Assembly (NCBI GenBank): GCA_013398055.1
Contig: VZRS01003951.1
Span: 62,001-126,000 of the forward strand
DNA from: Ifrita kowaldi
Taxonomy: Eukaryota > Chordata > Aves > Passeriformes > Cinclosomatidae
DNA: 64,000 bases
Direction of reading: 5' to 3'
Of this stretch, positions 22,809 to 36,900 are shown piece by piece. Below the pieces are notes generated by a model that was not told the DNA's origin, did not search any database, and worked only from the letters and a program-made list of their open reading frames with translations. The stretch's first letter is position 1. Every line of letters starts with the position of its first letter. The position numbers were made by a program, and so were the translations under genes.

Positions 22809-24889
22809 AGGGGGTTTGACCTGACAACACTTTCCCCTCTGCTCTTCCCCATTCAGTGTAAAAATCTTCGTTTTTACTGAGGTCAAAGCTCACTGTCCAC
22901 CTTCCAGACAGACACCAGACATCCCACGGCACCGTGCCTGCCAGCAGCACAAGAAGTTCTTCCCATTACAGGTTTCTAATTACGTGCTGTCCAGGTGTTT
23001 ACAAACAGCTGAAGGAACCCACATCCTGTATGCTCTTGCAAGGTGAGAGTGTTTGAGTCCACGGGGTCGGCTCTCTTGTGCGTCTGCCAAGAATTTAAGG
23101 AGATCAGAACGAGTTTGCAAGAGCAGTGATGGGTTTTGCAAGCACAGGGATTGTTCAGAGGGAGTCTCCCGAGGGATTTGGAAAGACTCCTCGCTGCCTG
23201 GGCAGGGTGGTGGGCTGCCGGGGTTGTTTGTCCTTTGTCACACATCTTATCTGTCTCACTGCTCCCTGCTTTGTGTGGTTGATAACCTTTGAGCAGGGGG
23301 GAATGACCGACAGATGGGCAGCCCCTGCATAATATTGGGTTTGTCTTCTCCATCCAGTGTCAGCACGGGAACAGTGGAAGAGTTATTGTTCAAATACCTC
23401 TGCAAAAAGGTCCCTGTCGGCTCCTTTGCAAGCTGCTCCTTGGAGGTGGTGCAGAGTTTCTCTGCTCTGCCCCCCACCTCTGATGTGAAGATACCTTCTG
23501 TCTCCAGGATCTCTGTCTGCACACTGAAAGCAGCAGCTGCATTATTTTACTTGCACCATGAACAGCACCAGCACAGGGAGAAAATTTTAAAAAACCCCAG
23601 AATTATCAGTCGTCAGAATTTATTCACTTTAAATTTAATGTCTTGGGGTTTGGCACGCTTGGTTTGAATGGGTGTTGTCCTGGATTCTCCAGTATTAATC
23701 ACCCCTGTGCTTGTCTACACTTTGGACACAGTATTTGCTGGTATTATTTGTATTTTTCCAGGTTAGATTTTCCCCAGTGTGGGCAGGGGTGTAGCTTTGT
23801 GGCTACTCCTTCACATGGTCACTGTCACTTTGCATCACAGCCAGGCACGTGTCTGTAGGGAAGGAGCTGCACAAGTTTCTCAAGAGCAAAGCAGCACACA
23901 AACTCCTGTGCATCCCTAAACGAGCCCTGGAAACTGAAACAAAAGCTGAAATTTGCAGCTCCTAGAAAGAGCTCATTTTGTATGTAGGGCAGTCAAGTTT
24001 GAGGGGGGCTGTTTGTAAAAGATCATTACTGATGTTTAGTTGTGGGAGGGACAGGGCCTTTGTTCATCGTGTTAATCATAAAATGATTGATTTAAACAGA
24101 AGCATGCTTTGGCCCTCAGTCCTTTTAACGTGCCCTCTCAGTTCCTGCCTCATGAGGCTGTAAAACATCAAAATATTCACGAATGAAACCCACCAGGAGG
24201 CTTCCTTTGGGCACAACTATGTCAAGAAGTTGAAGTGTTTGCCCAAGTCCTTCTACCTTTTCCAACAACCAGAAGTGAATTCCTTAGGTGTGGTTCACAC
24301 AACAGCTTTAACACCCCAGACTACTTTTGCAGAGCCCAGGCGTGGGGGGATGGCTGCCTGCCATTTATTTTTCCCTAGGTATTATGCTCTTAAATGATCA
24401 GAAATCCTGATCCGTGGCAGGTTTTGCACTGGTGATTTGTGATCAGGGTGAGAACAATGTGACAGGTTTTCTAGAGGACCCCCTAATTTAATTAGAACGT
24501 ACCCACTCAGTGTCGGTAAGGGACTGACTACATCCTCCTGGAAATAGTTTCTCTTTGAAACTCGGGGGAAGGGAGGGAGGTAGCATTTGACACTTTTGAA
24601 TGTGTTCATTATAGGAAATTTCAAGCTGTCCTGACCTGCCCAAGGTGCAATGCTTTTATTAACCAGCAAATGGCACAAGGATGGGAGCTACACACACAAG
24701 TGTATCTGGGTTTTCATGATTTAATGGGGCGGGGTTCTGCATGTTTCTCCAAAGTGTGCACACTTGGTGATGCAGAGGATTGAAATATGCATTTCTAAGC
24801 CTTTATTGGTGCAACACATCATAAAAAAGCCTGGATGTGACAACAGTGACACACATTCATTTGGGAAAATTGTACTAATTGTTTTAAGG

Positions 24890-25168
24890 CCAAAGTGATT
24901 TCAATGGGACAAGAGGAAATGGCCGCAAGCTGTGGCAGGGGAGGTTCAGGGTGGACATCAGGAAGAATTTCTTCATGGAAAGGGTTGTTAAACATTGGAA
25001 GGGGCTGCACAGGGAGGTTTGGAGTCCCCATCCCTGGAGGTGTCCAGGGAAGGCCTGGACGTGGCACTCAGTGCTCTGGGCTGGGGACAAGGTGGGGTTT
25101 GGTGAAACCTCCATGATCTTGGAGGTTTTTTCAACTGAATTGATTCTGTGATGCTGTTCTATGGTTTA
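24890..25168 (+). repeat. CR1 LINE 3' fragment, + orientation
   Basis: It reads forwards: 'gggacaagaggaaatggcc', 'tggacatcaggaagaattt', 'cctggaggtgtccagggaa', and ends in the CR1-type tail 'gattctgtgatgctgttct'. It is one of only two copies in the window on the + strand. Confidence 0.92.
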
Positions 25169-26144
25169 GCTTCAACACTGTGCATCTGCACTAAAGACAG
25201 CATTTTTTTAATCATCCACAGCAGCATCCACAACTCAGTTCTCTAAGGTTGTTGGGCTTTTTCCAGCAGCTGGCTTTGAATCCTGGAGTGATTTGCAGAG
25301 TCATTATTCATGGCTATTCACAGTTCAGAAGTTCAAGAGACACAAAAAAAGTCTGGGGTATGTAATCAAAGATTAATTGTTGCCAGTTTCCAAAGAAAGG
25401 AAGGGGGAAGGAAAAAAAAAGCCAGGATAAGAATACAAAACCAGTTGTTTGAAAGCAGAATGGAGGATCTTAGAGGAAAATTATTATTTCTGTAGCTGCT
25501 GAAAGTGTCCCTGTGTGTGCAAGGGAGTCAGGAACATTGTTTCCGCCCAGCATCTGAAAAACTGGGAGAGCAGCACAGGCATTACCTAACAAATGCCAAC
25601 ACAGTTCCTCAAAATCTCTGGAATTTTGCCATTCTGAGTTCCATTTGATGATGCTTAAAATTTTCAAGAGCTTTCAGGTTTTTATCCAGCTCCAGTACTG
25701 AGTTAAGAAACTTGATCAGAATCAGCTGTGCAAAATAGTCCTTTTGTGTATTAAAAAAAAAAAAAAAACACACCACCAAAACAACAGAAATAGTCTTTCT
25801 CCTTCCTGGCCTTAATTGGGATCCTGCCCATGGAATCATATATCTTAGAAAAATTAGTACCTGCACAGTAATTGAATTTGAAATTATTGTAATTGCATAT
25901 ATCAATGAGTCCCTTTGTCTTTTCCATGTGCCAGCCCCTGCTGGAAGCGAGGAGTCTAAGTCCTAAAGACCAAATAGGGCCATGAACTGAGCTACGCAGA
26001 AATGAGAGGAAATGTAATTTGATGGATGTTAAGGAATTAAGGAAAGTGTCCTTAGTTTGTAGCTCATAGTGAGAGGTTGCAGGAGGAGGGACACACACAC
26101 CCCCCAAGATAAAAGTGGCACAGAAGTCAATCACTGGTTTCTTC

Positions 26145-26670
26145 ATCACAGAATCATTAGGGTTGGAAAAGTCCTCTGAGACTGAGTCCCAGCTGTGCCC
26201 AATGCCCACCTTGTCCCCAGCCCAGAGCACTGAGTGCCACCTCCAGGCCTTCCTGGGACACCTCCAGGGATGGGGACTCCAAACCTCCCTGGGCAGCCCC
26301 TTCTGATGTTTAACAACCCCTTAATTGAAGAAACTGCTCCTGATGTCCAAGCTGAGCCTGCCCTGGCCCAGCCTGAGGCCGTTCCCTCACCTCCCGTCCC
26401 TGTTCCCTGGGAGCAGAGCCCGACCCCCCCCGGCTGCCCCCTCCTGTCAGGGAGTTGTGCAGAGCCACAAGGTCCCCCCTGAGCCTCCTTTGCTCCAGGC
26501 TGAGCCCCTTTCCCAGCTCCCTCAGCCGCTCCTGGGGCTCCAGCCCCTTCCCAGCTCCGTTCCCTGCCCTGGACACGCTCCAGCCCCTCCAGGGCTCTCC
26601 TGCAGGAGCCACAACTGGGCACAGCCCTCGAGGGGCCTCTCAGTGCCCAGCACAGGGACAATCACTGCCC
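26145..26670 (-). repeat. CR1 LINE 3' fragment (about 525 bp)
   Basis: It begins tcacagaatcattagggt and runs through the reverse complement of the 3' region ('cctccagggatggggactc', 'gagcagagcccgacccccc') to 'gcacagccctcgaggggcc'. It is GC-rich within AT-rich flanks. The open frame of 171 codons on its - strand is a frame through the element, not a gene. Confidence 0.92.
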
Positions 26671-27478
26671 AGTATGATCTGCGTATTTCTTCATGACTAC
26701 TAAAAGTCTAACTTGAAAAATTCTTGGATCTTAGCAACAAAATATCTAAATTAATTTTTATTGCCACTATCACATTTAGTATATGCATCAGTTCGTATTT
26801 AGGATTCAGGCTCGACTTAACAAAAAATGTGCAAGGAATAATTTTCAGCAGTAGGTCCAAGGGCCTCAGCTCCTGCCTTGTGCCAGTGATGACACCAAAG
26901 TCCAACAGAGAAGGTAAATACCCACAGGTTTTCCCTGATTACCTCACAAGCCCTGGATCACACCTCAGTTGCATCAGGAAGACAAACCAAACTTCACCTG
27001 CAAAGGTCACATTGCTTTCAGATTTCAGGAGGGTATCTAAATGGTGATTTTCCATTTTGTGCTTTAAATACATGACAGATGTAATCCCACATGCCTCACA
27101 CACTCTGAACTTGCATGAATTTATATATGGATAAATAAATAAATACCTAATATGTGTCCCAGCTTTATTGTTGTTTTCTTTTTTTTTTGGCAGAATCCTC
27201 ATTTCACACTGTGTATGTAGTTTATTTTACCTTGTTTTAGCCTTGAGGATATTGCTCTGGTTTTTACAAAGAGAGTTATTTAGGAACAACCCTAAGTTGC
27301 AGACTAAAGGACTCAAAATTGGTGCTCCACAAAAGCAAACCAGCTCACCAGTTATTTACAACTAAGCTTCTGATTCCTGTAATGGCTTCTTGAAGAGGGG
27401 ATTTATCTCTCAGGTGAATTTGAAACCATCCAACTACAAATACTCTAAATGGGACCTAATTTAGGTGATATAATCATG

Positions 27479-27750
27479 TCATCACAGAATGGTTTGGGTT
27501 GGAATGGACCTTAAAGATCATCCAATTCCAACCCCCCCTGCCATGGGCAGGGACACCTTCCACTGTCCCAGGTTGCTCAGAGCCCCATCCAACCTGGCCT
27601 TGGACACTTCCAAAGATGGAGCATCCACAGCCTCTCTGGGCACCCTGTGCCAGGGCCTCACCACCCTCACAGGGAAGCATTTTTATTAATATCCAATCTA
27701 ACCCTACTCTCTCCCAGTTTGAAGCCATTCCCCCTCGTCCTTTACAGGAG
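27479..27750 (-). repeat. CR1 LINE 3' fragment
   Basis: It begins tcatcacagaatggtttggg, continues 'gccatgggcagggacacct', and ends near 'gccattccccctcgtcctt'. It is well preserved, so probably one of the younger copies here. Confidence 0.93.
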
Positions 27751-29898
27751 GGGGATTTTTTTGTTTGTTGCTTATTCATTTAAGATTGAGGAAAAAATTG
27801 CTCCCTGGCAGCAGTGGAGTTAAAATTATTCCCATTTATATCACCAGGAGTTACTGGCACTATTCTCAGACACTCTTCTAAGGTCAGACAAAGAAATGAT
27901 AAGTACTCCTTTGTCTAGAACACAAACTACTCAGCTATCCACAGATTAACCCTCTAACCATAAAATATGATCCAAAATCTGCCCTCTTCCCTTCTGGAGG
28001 CACACATGGGTGTCACCATGCCAGATGTTGGGGAAGAGACAGCAGGAATAAATAATGCTCCAGCAGAAGTACATCCAAGAGCACCCACGTCTGATTTCAT
28101 CTCTGCTGAGCAGGACCCGCACGCTGGATGAAAGGACTTTGAGATTCTTGCTTGAGAAGAATGTTGTAATAAAGGAGCTGCTCATTTCCTGAACATTTCT
28201 GATTCAGGAGAACACGGTAGTTTTAGAAATGCATTACAATCTGGCTGAACAAGTTAACACATGGGATTTGCAGAGAGGAAGTGTTTTCAGTAAGTCACTA
28301 CCATATATGCTTGGAACCATTGCTGGAAGTTTGATGTCCATGCCATTTTAATTAATAATTTTGAAACAACAACAAAACCCCCCCCCCACCCGAAGTCACA
28401 AACATTATGGACTATTTACCTGCTAATTCTTTCTTTCATCGAAGCTGCTCCTGCATTACAAAAGTGTAATAAAAATCCCCACACTGGTAACAACTAGTAA
28501 ACATTTTTCTTCATTTGCATAAACAAGAAACCCCAAACAAATACAAAGGCCAAGGACTTTCCCTGGCCAAGAACTGGTTAAATAGTTTAATACTATGCTC
28601 AAGATTTCCTGAAAATGTATTTGTCTTTCAGCCAAACAATACTGTTAAAGCAATGTAAATGCTTTGCTTCCAAAATGTGCTTTTTCCGTTCACAGAGAGC
28701 AGCAGTGTAAAACTAAATCATCCATGAAGCACATTCTCATTTTTAATTTTATCCCTTGATAGATCAGTTGCTTCAAAACCCCTTAACAACCAAGGAAAGA
28801 GAAGTTACAGGGTTCACATTTTAAAGATTGTTGGTTGTCCAGACCCAGTGCTGCTAATCCATGGGCAGGTCGTGGGCCTCTTCCACCATGACCTGAAACA
28901 CTGGATTCTATTCACACCAACTACGAATCTTTATGGGTGTCTACAAGGTTGGAAAGGCATTTCCCTGCCTTCTCACACCTTGCTTTTGTCTGGCAAAACC
29001 AACTGTGACCACTCAGCAGGTCCTGAAGAACCAAGTCACAGAAAAGGAAGGGATTTTATATTTCTGGGTGACGGGAATGAACAAATCTCCTGATTCGGGC
29101 AATCACCAAAAAGCACATCAGTGCCAATTTCACTGCACTTTGCACTGGACCATCAGGTTACTGTAGAACTTGAAAATTAAACAACCCAGAAGGTCTTCGA
29201 AGGAGTTTAGCATGCCAAGGGCAGGGGAGGGGGGGAAGGAATCCACGCTGAGTTTGAGTCTGGCAAAATGAACCTGCTTTTGTCCTCAGCTCTGCTGCAG
29301 AGTGAAGAGCGAAGTGCGTCCAGCTGATGATGGTTGGATGGTTTGCACACCACAATTAAACGTGCATGTTCATGGATATGCTGTTTTCAGGAGGTGGTGA
29401 GAGTTTGAATTTATTATTAGGAAACCAAAACATTTCACTTAATTGTTTAACATGCGAGATTTTCATGAGGGAACGAAGGTTAGTTACATTTCCAACAGGA
29501 TTTCAAAACTACATTTTGCCTATTCAACTCGAAGCCAAATGTGAGGCTGAAAGGTTGAAGAGACTAATCAAAGGAACAGAAGTCAGAAAGACAATAACAA
29601 TACAGTACCTAAAAATGGGTAATTCACACATTTTTGACATTTGTGTCTTGCATAGACAAATACTTATTCATTTCTTTTCTCCCAAGACGACTCAGCTTCA
29701 GAAAATAAAATGTTAAATCAACTTTAATTACAATTAAATACATGTGTTCCAATTTTTCAAAACACCAGGGTGTTTTGGATTTTTGTTTGTTTAAGTGCAA
29801 CTATCATCCCTTGGAAAGGCTTTGTTTCATCCCATGGGCTGCCAAGTTCCTGAAGTCAGGAAGGTGAACTGATTCTTCCAGAAACAAATCCATTTATT

Positions 29899-30045
29899 AC
29901 TTCACAGAGTTCACAGAACACTCTGAGTTGGAAGGGACCCCCAAGGAGTCCAACTCTCCAGTGAATGGCCCATATGGGGATCAAAGCTGTGTCCTTGGTG
30001 TTGCTGGCACCGTGCTCTGACCATCTGAGCCAATCTCAGGCCAGG
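29899..30045 (-). repeat. Probable CR1 3' fragment of a different subfamily
   Basis: The start 'ttcacagaacactctgagtt' and 'ggaagggacccccaaggag' match the CR1 3' end in reverse. The following segment ('gggatcaaagctgtgtcct') differs from the other copies in this window and fits a separate subfamily. Confidence 0.75.
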
Positions 30046-32383
30046 AGCTGGGGTTTGAGCCACGTGAGCTCCTGCTCCACTCGAATTTCCATAAACCCAG
30101 AGCCACTTTGGAAGCACAGGAACTGGGAACTACAACTCCTCACTGTGGGTCTGCCTTCTGGCCATATTTTGAACATCAAAAAAAATATTTGTTGCACCCC
30201 AGGTCAACATGAAATCCTGCCCTGCCAAGCCCTTCATCCATAGCCAGGTTTCCACTGGAAGAACACCCAGGTATGAGGGCAAGGTAGAGCTGGAGAGCTC
30301 CCCAAAAGATTCCTGACAGAGATCAGGTACCAGAGAAAGGTAAATGCCTGACATGGATCCGTGTGGAGCTACCCTGAGGTCAGCAGGAGTCCACTGTGAC
30401 ACAATATCCAGATGTAGAAAACCTTCTGCAGAGCCAGAGCTGATTCTGAGTATTTTCCAACATGATTATTTCATTGTAACAGTCATTCAGAAACTTATCC
30501 TGATCGTTTTGGAATTGATTTCCTGAACTGTAATGCTTCCAAAGTGAAAAAAAAAACCCAAAAACAACAGAAAATTGCCTTGCTTGTTCCAGGAATATTG
30601 AAAAAATTGGACTGAGAGCTCAGTTTTGGGTTAGATTGAAAAAAAAAATTAAAAGCTTCAATAATTGTATTTGCAGAAGAATCACATTGATTCGAAAAAC
30701 AAATTAGTTCTATTGCATATGAATATGACTTTAATTGGGGGCAGGGAGGGAATTATACATGGGCTTGAAGTTGGGTCCCCTATAAAGACTTTTTAACTAA
30801 TGTAAACATGTACCTTTCCTGAATGGTGATGCTTTGCTGAAAGCAGCAATCTTTCTTACACAGGAAAAAAAAAAAATTAAGGACTCTACTTGTTTTTTCT
30901 GCTTTTACATCATGAAAAGAACAAGCACTTCCCTGCAGTTCACACCCACCACAGAATTCTCACTAAATTAAAAGAAAAGGTTTGAGTTTCATATGTTAAG
31001 CAATACTTTTATATTTGTGAAGGCTTTTCAGTTTTAGGAATTCACGTCCCTATAATTTTTTTTATGTTTCTAATCTGACAGTGAAACTATTCCATATTCC
31101 CCTTTCATAGTAAACTCTGTCAACTTCAGTCTCCAGGTATTGATAAAGTAGCTGAAGACAAGGTCACAAATGTTTTGAAAGAATAAAACTTCTGCTGCAT
31201 GTAAGGTGGGGGGAATAATAATTTTTTAAAAAAAGCTAACTAGAAAATGGCTTCTTTCTGAAAAATAAACTTTCAGAAGTTTGCAAACCCTGAGGCCTGG
31301 TTGTTTCCAATTGAGTTTCCAATAAAAACCCCAAACAAACCAACAAATATAACCTGCTATAGAACGGCAACTGTGGGGGTGATGAAGCACTCTTGGAGTT
31401 AAAAACTATTAAAAACAAAAATACAGAATCTGTATTTAAAAACAAAAATACTGAGAATCTCTGAGTTCCAGTAATCTGAGCTATCTTTTGTAGGGGCAGT
31501 AGGCTGAATGTTTCCAAAGGAGCAGGATTTGTACATGATTTGTCTTTTAAAGTGTTTTGGGATCAAACTGGATTTCACAACAGCCTTTGAGATAGTTATG
31601 CTATGTCAAAGCCTTCCTAATTAAACCTTTCATTATTCATTTCCTGTGCTGCTTAACAAACATGGCACATTAGTGGCAAAGCAGAGAAGTCAGAAGAAAA
31701 CAAATTCTTTAGAAATCACCAGTCCAGTGGAGCAGATCATTACAGCACTTGAACTAAGGAAGATCCTCAGCCAGGACTCGGTGAGAGCCAGAGCAGAAAC
31801 ACCTCTTGTGTTGAGTAAACAGCATTTTAAAAAAATAACTACCAGTCACTGAAACTCCTGTTATTCTCCATGTATGTATGGCAATGCCATTGATATTTCT
31901 TCATGAAGTTTTTCCTCCTACCACCTCAACCTTGGAAGACAATCTGCCATGACCAGCTTCCAACCATTTAAGCATGTCCAGCAGTACATTCCTTCATCCT
32001 CCTGAAATCAAGGGGACCTAAGCACGTGCCTGAGTGCTCTGAGAAGCAGAAATTAAGTATTCAATTAAATACTTGCATCTGCCACAGGGCTTTGTTCAAA
32101 TACAGTGTCTAAAGAGTCTAAAAGCTACCACCTTTCTCCCTGTCACCTTAGAAACACGACCAGACTTGGTCTAAATCAGAAGGAAGTCCTGGCTTTGATC
32201 TAAGCCAACACTGTGACACATGGACAGGGACAAACGAGGGTGTTGATCATACCATGAGGCTCTTGAGTCTCTTATTCGTACTCAACAATGGGAAATACAA
32301 AGTTCCAAAAGCAAGTGTTCATGGATAGACAATCACAGACTTCAAACTTTGGGAAAATAAAAGAAATGAACTGTTACCACAAC

Positions 32384-32441
32384 GAAAAAAAACCAAAAAA
32401 ACCAAAAAAAAACCCCCCAAAATAAAACCAAACCAAAACCC
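32384..32441. repeat. A-rich (A)nCC low-complexity tract
   Basis: Alternating A-runs and CC pairs downstream of the PKNOX1 coding end, probably within or near its 3' UTR. Confidence 0.8.
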
Positions 32442-33713
32442 AGCTGTTTTCATCACCAGCTCTTCGTTTTTTAAATGACACACAAGGATTTCCTACTCTA
32501 ACAAAGCCTGCTGTATATTCTGGTAGTAAACTTCAGATCTGAAGAAATTTTATATAAACCCACGTTATATTTTTCTTTTTGTATTAGGGGAAAATATTTC
32601 AAATGCAATAAAATAGCAGAATTCATGACTGTATAGTAGGCAACTTTTCATTTTTTTAGATTCAGTTGTACAAACTATAAACGGTTAAATTTCTCTAATA
32701 ATTGGAAAAGTTGTGGGTATTTGAACTTGCTTACCTGAATACTCATTTAGCAAATATTTTCAGATACAAGTGTAGATACAGAGTTATGCAATTTGAATAT
32801 TAGTTTACACATAATATAAATCAATGTTTGACAATATCAAAATCCCATCAAACAGTGGGCCCTTCTTATGCTATTATCAAATATAGTATATCACTGTGGG
32901 ATAGCTGAGAATCATAGAATGCTACTGTAGGCTTGTTTATTAAATTGGGTCAATTTTCAGACCTTCCAAATAGGAATACTAAACATTTATTTTTCCCCTC
33001 TGGAAATTCTTTTTTTTTTTTTTCCTCCTGCTTAATACAGTTGTCATCCCAATTTCTAGTGAATTTATAAAAATATTTTTTTTATCCAATAACCCCAGCA
33101 AGGTAAAAATAGGAGTTTTTATAGCAAATGATAAACAGGCTCACGGACTATGAGAGAAACTAAACTTATTTAAATTGCCATACATTCTCTACTGAATCAC
33201 ACATCAACAGTTTCTTTTTATGTGTGTTGCTGTCCACCTCAGACTAGCAGTTTTTAAGGTGCAGAAGCATCTTTCAAATATATGCATCTAACTCAACAAT
33301 CAAGTTTCACACACTAGTGTCACATGCTTTAAATTTACATCACCTGCCCATCAAAAGCTGTGTTAAACAACAGCACTAATTGAAACTGCATAATTCATCA
33401 GAAACTGCAGCACTTCCAATTCAGAGAACAAAGGGGTGCTTACGTGGTTCTTTATATTACTAGATATAATTTTCTGAAATAAGGAAAGGAAAAGAAACAA
33501 ACAAAAAAACCCCACATTTGAAAGAAGTTGCTGCACCTGCAAAAACACTCTTTAAGCTTACTATGAAATACAAAAAAGTGCACCCTTCTATATCTACATA
33601 TAAAACATATTAGAAATAAAACTTGTGTAAAATGTTTGCTGTGCAAACTATAAAAAGTCAGTCAGTCAGTCCATTCTTTTTCCTAAGTGTTTTTCTCCAC
33701 ACTCTCTTGCTTC

Positions 33714-33925
33714 CTACTGCAGAGAATCGCTGTTATCCAAGACCAGCCCACTGATATTTGTTGTTGAGAGGTCTCCTCCGTCGTCTTCGCCGCTGTCCAC
33801 GGACTCATCCTCGCTCTGCCCTGCCATCATCACCTGCTGCACAGCCAGGGTAGCACCATCGGATGACAAGGACTGCAGACTGTCTACATTCATGTTCACT
33901 GGGGCTGTGATGGTCACGACAGCAC
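33714..33925 (-). CDS. PKNOX1: PKNOX1 terminal coding exon
   Basis: It follows gcttctgcag. It encodes AVVTITAPVNMNVDSLQSL through GLVLDNSDSLQ and a TAG. The acidic stretch SVDSGEDDGGDLS differs from human in sequence but not in length. Confidence 0.96.
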
Positions 33926-36900
33926 CTGCAGAAGCACAATCACAGCACTTCAGCACCTTGCTCGCTTTCTGCTTACTCATAACAGAGCTTGTTTCTCATC
34001 AACAGTAAGGAAACGCAAGGAACTACATTAAAATAGAAGTTCTATAGGTTGTCAAATACTTAAACATCAGGAAATGCCAGAATCAGGTTGGTCAGGAATC
34101 TTAAACTTTGTGTTGTGAATCTTAAATCTGTGTTTACAGCAATTCTCCAATGAAGTCATCACAAGGCCATTTCAGCAAAGCATTCCAGCTTAATTCGTTG
34201 CAGAAAAATTGGAGTTTTCACAGAGATTCAAGGTGACTTAAATGGATAAAGCTGTTGTCAGATCCAGCAGAGGCTGTTACAAATTGGAAAGAATAAAGCA
34301 CTAGGCAGCAAGACAGAAAGGATGATCCTGAGATTAAAGAAGTTCTTTATCTTTCTTAAATCATTTTGTTTGATCTGACACTGAGGAAGTTACTTCAGCC
34401 GAAGTCTTTGGAGGCTCTATGACATTTTTCTGCCTCTCACTGTTCAGCTTGAACCACGTGAGGCAGATGTGGAACTGCAGATACTCAGCCATGGAGCTGA
34501 AGCTGCAGCCCAGTGCTGCTCATCCAACAGGACACTCCTGATGCACACACACACTCTGAAAGAATTTAGCTGTACATCACAGTTGTACATCCTTTGTTCT
34601 GTCATTTCATAACTTTTGAAACAAAAGCAACGGTTTCTCAACATAAATTCCAACACAATGTGCTTCCTTAAACCACAGAAAATTGTTAGAGGAAAAGTGA
34701 CACATTTCTGTTATGTTTTCCCAGATTAAAACCACATTTATATTGAAATATCCACAAGTTCCCCTCCACCCAGAGGCATCAAACCCTCCATTTCCCCTGT
34801 CAGAGAGGAATTAACTTTATTATCCATGTTCAGGCAGCTCTCCTCACCGTCTGACATCGTGAGCTCGTTCGATTGCTGCTGAGCAACTCCTGAGGCAATG
34901 GAGTCAGGCCAGAACCTCTGGACCGGTCGGTTCTGGGCTGTTTTCTTCTTTGTTTTTGGAGTTTCAGAACAACTGGAATCCAGCATTGGCTGAAGAATTC
35001 GCCTTCTAGCATTGATAAACCTAAATACAATCAAGGGCAAGGCAAACTTAGGACCAGTCATGTGCAAATTCCCTCTATCACACATTCACAAAATATGCAC
35101 CAGGAAAAAAAAAACAAACCTAGGAATATAAAATCTATCAGCTGGGGTTCACATTCTTTTGAAAGTGCAGAACCACTCCTAGAACACCAGCATCCTTTGA
35201 TTTTGGTAAACTAGCTAAGAAAGCACTTCTGTCATTTTGCAGCTAACAGCATTTTTTTCCCCCACCTCAGAAGGAAAAATTCTCCAGACAGCACAACAGC
35301 TGTACACTTCAGGATCTCATTAAAAACTAAGCACCAGAAAAGTTGCTGACAGCCCAGCTCAGAAAGCTGATACTCCTCTCATTAGGGTTCACCTAAAATC
35401 TAGCCCCTGCCCAACCTGGTTTGTTTGGTCTGGTTTCATTTACTCCCTTAAGCTTCTGCATGCCTTATTTTACAGGCTCCCTGGCTTTCCAAGGGCTGGC
35501 TCCTGATCCAGGAGACAACAGCAAACACATTTTTTCAGATCTGTCCCGATTCCCTTTAGTTCTCTGATTTTCACCTGCCTACTTTAGCATGCTAATTGCT
35601 GCCCTTCCTCTTTCTGCTGGTGAACAAGAAAATACTTAAACTGAATCAACTTCAACATAGTGAGCTGTGGCAAGGAGCTGGGCCTGAGGATATTATCCCT
35701 AAATCTCACAAAAGACATCCAGGATCCACCTTCACCTGCAATGGGAGGAAATCAGGTGCAGCTGGCAGGTTCCTAAGCTGTAATACAATGCTCTGCAAAG
35801 ACAGCAGTCAGAGCACAGAGCTCCATGAGCACATGTCACACAGGCACAGTCACCCTGCTCCACTTTTGGAACCAGTGCTCTGTCACTATCTTGACTATTT
35901 CCCCCCTGGACCCCTCCACAGCCTCACAGCCAGTGTCATCTTTGAAATCTGAGGCAGATCCCTGTGGGACTTTGCTGCAGCAATTTTAGGAACTGATGCC
36001 ACAAGGCAAATAGGACACGTGTCAGCACCTTCCCTCCTCTCTTCTGCGGGGCAGGTGTCTTATCTTACACCTCCAGAGAAGATAAGACATGACAAAACAT
36101 GCTGAACCATGAACTGGTGTAGTTGAGGAACTGCCTCTCCATTCAGACATCACTGCTCAGGAAGGCATCCTTTGATACAAGAGCAGAATCTGTTAACAGT
36201 AACTTCTTACACATCTGCAGCCATCAGGCCACTAAATGCCTTTAGACTTCCATTTCTTTACTTGCAGAAGAGACATGAGAGCACTTCCATCTCTCTCAGC
36301 ACTAGAACAGAACACAATTCCCTAATGCTGCAATGTTTTCTGGAGTCCTTATATAATTTAAATGGCATGAGTATTATTGTACCTTATAAAAATAAAATGC
36401 TTGTGTGCCAGTGCATAACTCTTGTATTTCTATACATATTTTGTGACATAAGTAGAATATGTAAGTTCAACTCTAGATGTCCAAGATCTATTCCTCACTA
36501 TTTCTAAGCTAAGCACATGGAGACAAGGACAGATATCAAGTAAGGGCTTTGATCTTACCAATTGTTAACCTGGAGTAGTGTCAGATTTGTTTGTGCTGCA
36601 ATCTGCTTCTTCTCATCCTCTGTTGGATATGGATGCTAAAGAGGCCAAAAAAGCAAACAAAAAAGGCATAAGCTTGTTTTTCATCTCCTCATCAAAAATC
36701 AGAACTCCTTTATTACATCTGATTAAAGATGGTAGATTAAGGCCATCTGACTCATTAAAACACAAACCTTAGGAACCTCACAAACTTTCATAGACAAAAA
36801 TAATTTAACAGAGTGCTTTGCTACACAAAAACTGATTTTATCCTTGAGAGAGTCTATGGCACCATGTGTAATTCAGAAGAAAAAGCTTCTCATGGCTGAC

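Larger units (their letters stand above)
21634..33713. other. Intergenic region and PKNOX1 3' UTR
   Basis: A 12-kb stretch between the small gene and the PKNOX1 stop codon, clearly more AT-rich than the left part of the window. It holds five CR1 fragments (listed separately), a poly-C run near 28380-28389 and several A-runs. The right end must contain the PKNOX1 3' UTR on the - strand. Candidate AATAAA hexamers on that strand lie at 32986-32991 and 32936-32941, but the true end is unknown. I see no other gene. Confidence 0.6.

Noticed and set aside
26146..26661. A 171-codon open frame on the - strand
   Set aside because: It runs through a CR1 3' fragment in a non-coding part of the element; no reverse-transcriptase motif is visible.
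34444..34656. A 70-codon open frame on the - strand in a PKNOX1 intron
   Set aside because: No homology and no matching splice sites. The exons on either side join directly in phase.
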